In this document: one piece after another, positions 59,775 to 64,000 of the stretch
Layout of the letters: each line of letters starts with the position of its first letter
How positions within the stretch are numbered: the stretch's first letter is position 1
From: Anaerocolumna sp. AGMB13020
Lineage (GTDB): Bacteria > Bacillota > Clostridia > Lachnospirales > Lachnospiraceae
NCBI RefSeq assembly: GCF_033100115.1
Contig: NZ_CP136910.1
Coordinates: 3,434,001-3,498,000 of the forward strand
Reading direction: 5' to 3'
Length of the DNA stretch: 64,000 nt
Position numbers and translations under genes: made by a program
Notes under the pieces: model-generated
The model's database searches: none
The model's input: the letters and a program-made list of their open reading frames with translations, nothing else
What the model was told of the DNA's origin: nothing

Positions 59775-62700
59775 ATGAAGAATATGTTTGAGAAAATCAA
59801 GAAAATACTGGTTGTAATTTTGATTTTAAGTCTTATATCCAATATACCGCTTCAGGGATTTGGGTTAGGTAACGTAAAGGCAGAACATAATCCGGATCTG
59901 GGAAATATATTTACTCAGGTAGTAATGACCAAGACTGCCAATCCGGAGGATCTGCTGCCTCTGGATAAACCGTTGGAAATAACGGAGAGTACTGAAGTTG
60001 GATTAATGTTTTACTGGAAAATCCCTGATGAGAAGGAATTGCTGAGCGGCGATTATGCACAGGTCAAGATTCCGGAGGTATTTAAGCCTATTGCAACTGC
60101 ATCAGGAAATTTAATTGCCTCAGACAACAGTACCGTAATAGGTACCTTCCTCTTTGATAAGGATACGGGATATCTAAAACTGCAATTTAACGAAGTTTTG
60201 CAGGATGGCGGAGATTATGAGGAAGAAAGAAGCGGAACCGTAGGAATCATGCTTAAGTTTGATCTTACGAAATTTGAAGAAGATACTACTCAGCTGGTTC
60301 AGTTTGAGTTTATGGAGAGTTTGAATTTCAGTTTGACCGTTAAGCCGGCGGGCGGGACCGATCTTATAACAAAAACAGAAACCCATGAAGCGCTTAATGC
60401 CAAGGAAGTAACCTGGACGGTTGATTTAAACACCTCCCTTGAGGATATTGACAATGCAATATTTAAGGATACCATACCGGCGGGGCTTCAGCTGGTACCG
60501 GATAGTGTTAAAATGTACCCCCTTTCTGTAGGATATTATGGGGACTTGACGCCTGGTGCAGAAAGTCCTGTGACACCGGTAATCGAAGAAAATGGATTTT
60601 CTGTGCCCCTGGGGCAAATAAAAGGGAAAGCGTACCGTATAGTATACAAAACCAAAATTACCAGTTATGCACAGACCTCCTATACAAATAATGCGGTATT
60701 ATATAACGGTGAGACAGAACTTGACAGTGCTTCTAAAACCATCAATGCGTTTGTTCGCAGTGCCATGGTTGAGAAATTTGGAACAGTCAGCGGAACGGAT
60801 GCCAAGACAGTACATTGGGAAATTAATGTAAACAAAGCGGAATCCATTGTTACGGGAGCAGCTATTCAGGAAGTAATATCTGATAACCAGACAATAAAGA
60901 ATAATACCATTAAGGTATATAAACTTGTAAAAAGCGGAAGCAGCTGGAGCCAGGGGACAGAGGTGACACCAGATATCAAGTCCCTTAATACCCTTGATGA
61001 GGATGGTAATCTGCAGTTTCCGATTACCTTAGGTGACTTAAAGGAAGGTGCCTATCGAATTGTTTACGACGCTTCCGTAATTTATGGTGAGAACTATTAT
61101 TGGGAAGATAATAATGCAACGGTTCAGGCCAAGAACAAAGCAATACTGACTGACAGCGGGGTGTTTGCCGGAGAATCAGAAACCTCTGTAAATATAAACA
61201 GAAGTGAGCTGTTGACGAAAACAGCAGCAGCAACAGTTAATTACTCTGTTAAGCAGATTAAGTGGACTATCGTAGCAAATGCTGCGAATCATCCTATTAA
61301 AGGCGCTGTAATACACGACCAGCTGCCGGCCGGATTAACTTTGGTTGCCGGAAGTTTAAGTGTAAAGGATTCAAAAGGAGCAACACCTGCCTTCACTTAT
61401 AATGCCGATGAAGACGGTAAGTTCACCATTAGCCTTGGAGATATTACATCTTCCTATTCCATAACCTATACAACAACAGTTGAGAAAGAGTATTATGGTA
61501 AAACTTTTCATAACAAAGCCTGGCTGAGTGGTGTTGGAACCGGAGTAGGACCCGGAACGACGGAGGAATTGTCTAAGGATGTTTCTATAGCTCCAACTAT
61601 TGCAAATTCATACATAAAAGGAACCTTAGGAAGTAAAACCTATGACAGCATAACCTATGACGGTATCAATTATGATGCCAAAACCATGAGCTGGCAGATT
61701 ACGGTGAAACCTGTAAAGAGAAATGTTACAGAATTGACCATATCAGATACTTTCCCCAAAAATGGAATGGTATTTCTTAAAGATACCCTGAGATTGCAAA
61801 GAGGTACTGCTACGACACCTCTGGTCGAAGGAACAGATTATACCATAGAGCCAGCAACCGGTCCGGATGAGGTGACTGGTTATCAATATGGATTTGTTCT
61901 GAAATTAAAAGGAGCTGCCTGGTCAGGGGCAGATTATTATATATATTATAAGACCACCTTTGATCAGAATACGCCGAACATTATTATCAATACAGATAAA
62001 ACCTATGAAAACCAGGCAGTATTTTCCGGAAAAGCCGAAGAAGAAACCATAGATGGTGTATACACTGCTTCTTACGGATTGTCTGATACAGCCTTTAATA
62101 ATGGTAAAAAAGAAGGAACTCTCGACAGACAGAAAAGGGAAATAGGCTGGAAGATATATACCAACTATCTCTCCGTTGATAAAGGCAGTAACATTGTTAT
62201 TGAGGATACCTATGACAGCGGACAGCACCTTCTCGAAGACTCTTTTATAGTAACAAAGTATAAATTGGATGCTTCGGGAAATACCGTAAAGGATGGTATT
62301 GCCCTGATTAAAGATACCGACTATACTCTGGAACCTTATGAGAATGGACTGGGTTTTAAGGTTACTATAACAAAGAATCCTCAAGATCCTTATGTTATTG
62401 AGTATAAAACGAAGATTGACGGACTTTCAAAAGCAAACTACAACAATAAGGCTACTGTAATAAAAGGCGCCTCATCTGCATCTTATGAAGCAAAGGTTTC
62501 ATATCCTGATTATAATAATTTTGTTGAGAAAGCAGCAACAGATGTAGATTCTAATATGAAGGTATACCCGGATGATGAAATCAATTGGAAAGTGGCATTG
62601 AATAAGAGTCTTTCGGAAGTGCAGAATGCAATCTTCACTGATGTGATAAGCAGTGGCCATGTATACTTAAATGACAGCCTTAAAGTATATAAGATTACGA

Positions 62701-64000
62701 ATATAAATACCGGAACGAGAGAAATTGTCGATCCTGCCTCCGGTGAATATACCTTAATCAGTGTTGCAGGCAGCAATGCAGGAGAATGGAACTTAACGGT
62801 TATCTTTAGCAGTACGATAACCTCCAAATATGAGATAGAATATAAGACGGTGGTAACCGCTAAAACCGGAGTAATCAAAAATTCTGCGAAACTGACAGGA
62901 ACTGGAGTATCAAAGACCAGCAGTGCCAATAATGGTTCCGGCTTTTCAGTTACTCAAACAGCCTTTGGTACAGGTGGAGGTACCACCAATAAAGGAAAAA
63001 TAACCATTAATAAAAGGGATAAGGATACGGGAGCTCTCATAACCTCCTCAAATGCTGAATTTGAGCTTTATTATTACCTGAATGGTACAAAGACGGTTAT
63101 CAGCGGCAGCAGCCAGCAGACGACAAACGGCATCCTTGTTTATCAGGGACTATCCTACAGAACCTATTATTTAAGAGAACTGACACCCCCCGGAGGTTAT
63201 TATTCAAACAATACAGAATATGAAATAACGGTTAACTCCACAAATAAAAGCGTAGTAAAAGACATTATTAATGAGGCCAAAAAGGGTATCAAGGTAGTCA
63301 AGGTAGATTTGGACCAAAGCAGCAAGAAACTGGTAGGAGCCAAATTCAAACTTGTAAAAATTGAGTCTGACAGTACAGAAACTGTTATAGATGAAAAAGC
63401 AACCAATACAAATGGAGAGCTGTTGTTTAACGGGCTGGAGTATGGAAATTACAAGTTAATAGAAACAGCGGCACCAAACGGTTATCAGCTGCCCCTGGAG
63501 GTGGAATCTGAAGTTATTGAAATCCAATCTGAAACTGTGAATCCTTTGGTCTTTACAATCAGGAACGAAAGCAAGAAGTCCTTAAAGGTAATAAAAGAGG
63601 ATAAGGATACGGACTCAAAGAAATTATCCGGAGCTGTATTCAAGCTTTATGATTCTGGGAATCAGCAGATTGGTGATACCTACTCCAGTGACAGCAATGG
63701 AATAGTGGTGATTTTCGGACTTATAAACGGTATCTACAAATTGGTAGAAATAACGGCACCGGAGGGTTATCAGCTGCCCCCGGATACAGAAACTACAATA
63801 GTAATTGACGCTGCAGTTGATCAATCCTCTGATGGCAGCTTAGATAATATCATAACCAAGGTTATTAAAAACGAGAGTAAAAAGTCATTAAAAATAGTTA
63901 AAGAAGATAAAGAAAATAGTTCTAAGAAATTATTCGGAGCTGTATTCAAGCTCTATGATTCTGCGAACCAGCAAATTGGCGATACCTACTCCAGTGACAG
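59775..64000 (+). CDS. large Cna-B / SpaA-type surface adhesin (5' part, runs off the window)
   Basis: An open frame of 1,408 codons without a stop, starting after AAGGAGGA. A signal peptide (IKKILVVILILSLISNIPLQ, cut near VKA) leads to a collagen-binding-like N-terminal domain, then about seven repeated ~120-residue isopeptide-type domains with openings such as KTVHWEINVNKAE, KQIKWTIVANA, REIGWKIYTN and DEINWKVALNKS. From about residue 1,075 Cna-B repeats follow (GKITINKRDKDTGALI; KGIKVVKVD; KSLKVIKEDKDTDSKKLSGA; KSLKIVKEDKENS), with GAxFKL and GYQLP motifs. The wall-sorting signal would be beyond 64,000. Probably an adhesin or pilus-like stalk. Confidence 0.85.
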   Translation, partial: MKNMFEKIKKILVVILILSLISNIPLQGFGLGNVKAEHNPDLGNIFTQVVMTKTANPEDLLPLDKPLEITESTEVGLMFYWKIPDEKELLSGDYAQVKIPEVFKPIATASGNLIASDNSTVIGTFLFDKDTGYLKLQFNEVLQDGGDYEEERSGTVGIMLKFDLTKFEEDTTQLVQFEFMESLNFSLTVKPAGGTDLITKTETHEALNAKEVTWTVDLNTSLEDIDNAIFKDTIPAGLQLVPDSVKMYPLSVGYYGDLTPGAESPVTPVIEENGFSVPLGQIKGKAYRIVYKTKITSYAQTSYTNNAVLYNGETELDSASKTINAFVRSAMVEKFGTVSGTDAKTVHWEINVNKAESIVTGAAIQEVISDNQTIKNNTIKVYKLVKSGSSWSQGTEVTPDIKSLNTLDEDGNLQFPITLGDLKEGAYRIVYDASVIYGENYYWEDNNATVQAKNKAILTDSGVFAGESETSVNINRSELLTKTAAATVNYSVKQIKWTIVANAANHPIKGAVIHDQLPAGLTLVAGSLSVKDSKGATPAFTYNADEDGKFTISLGDITSSYSITYTTTVEKEYYGKTFHNKAWLSGVGTGVGPGTTEELSKDVSIAPTIANSYIKGTLGSKTYDSITYDGINYDAKTMSWQITVKPVKRNVTELTISDTFPKNGMVFLKDTLRLQRGTATTPLVEGTDYTIEPATGPDEVTGYQYGFVLKLKGAAWSGADYYIYYKTTFDQNTPNIIINTDKTYENQAVFSGKAEEETIDGVYTASYGLSDTAFNNGKKEGTLDRQKREIGWKIYTNYLSVDKGSNIVIEDTYDSGQHLLEDSFIVTKYKLDASGNTVKDGIALIKDTDYTLEPYENGLGFKVTITKNPQDPYVIEYKTKIDGLSKANYNNKATVIKGASSASYEAKVSYPDYNNFVEKAATDVDSNMKVYPDDEINWKVALNKSLSEVQNAIFTDVISSGHVYLNDSLKVYKITNINTGTREIVDPASGEYTLISVAGSNAGEWNLTVIFSSTITSKYEIEYKTVVTAKTGVIKNSAKLTGTGVSKTSSANNGSGFSVTQTAFGTGGGTTNKGKITINKRDKDTGALITSSNAEFELYYYLNGTKTVISGSSQQTTNGILVYQGLSYRTYYLRELTPPGGYYSNNTEYEITVNSTNKSVVKDIINEAKKGIKVVKVDLDQSSKKLVGAKFKLVKIESDSTETVIDEKATNTNGELLFNGLEYGNYKLIETAAPNGYQLPLEVESEVIEIQSETVNPLVFTIRNESKKSLKVIKEDKDTDSKKLSGAVFKLYDSGNQQIGDTYSSDSNGIVVIFGLINGIYKLVEITAPEGYQLPPDTETTIVIDAAVDQSSDGSLDNIITKVIKNESKKSLKIVKEDKENSSKKLFGAVFKLYDSANQQIGDTYSSD
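63564..64000 (+). repeat. near-identical DNA repeats in the Cna-B region
   Basis: 63564-63694 recurs at 63870-64000, exactly 306 bases (102 codons) later, with high identity; the stretch coding GAVFKLYDS and the stretch GATACCTACTCCAGTGACAG are almost unchanged. More copies may follow outside the window. Such repeats allow copy-number change by recombination. Confidence 0.8.

Overview
The window looks like a low-GC, spore-forming Firmicute of the Lachnospiraceae (Lachnoclostridium/Anaerocolumna-like). This rests on the strong AGGAGG ribosome sites, the spore-coat catalase gene cotJC, a DUF134 plus Mrp-NifX pair, and the RpoD, PspA and Ydj proteins. The family assignment is inference; the species cannot be named from sequence alone.

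Positions 1 to about 37,420 are most of a temperate phage with a contractile tail, almost all read rightward. The early part (1-12,165) holds a Rep-like replication protein, a degenerate RNase H-like protein, a PcfK / DUF7666 / PcfJ cassette, an HNH nuclease, a DUF3850 protein, an NdpA-type nucleoid protein, a protein carrying an RNA polymerase alpha-CTD-like domain, and a late-regulator candidate. Next come a Dam-type methylase and a textbook late block: terminase (Nu1/GpA), gpW connector, lambda-type portal, prohead protease, HK97-type capsid, head completion, sheath, tube, chaperone with a programmed -1 frameshift, tape measure, gpX, gpD, gpV, gpU, gp25, gpJ, gpI, fibre, CmpB-like membrane protein, holin and glucosaminidase endolysin. 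Two secreted proteins (9,828-10,256 minus; 36,461-37,138 plus) look like lysogenic-conversion cargo. Integrase and repressor are not in the window and presumably lie to its left.

The phage ends directly against the spore-coat gene cotJC, which lacks its first ~33 codons. The prophage therefore appears to split cotJC, in the manner of the sigK 'skin' element, and precise excision in the mother cell would rebuild it. LexA-like boxes sit in two phage promoters and in the host dinB promoter, suggesting shared SOS control.

The host part (37.4-64 kb) carries a zinc-ribbon protein, PlsC, RpoD, an MIF homologue, a cell-wall amidase without signal peptide, DUF134 and a Mrp-NifX fusion behind a palindromic operator, DinB, class II aldolase, phosphoglucomutase, a PspA-YdjG-YdjH-YdjI membrane-stress cluster, an SGNH hydrolase with a LacI regulator, an RlmI-like methyltransferase, a decayed sensor gene beside an intact BTAD response regulator, and the first ~1,400 codons of a large Cna-B surface protein that runs off the end. 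Intergenic DNA holds a ~210-bp inverted-repeat element, a 16-bp tandem repeat and several clear terminators.
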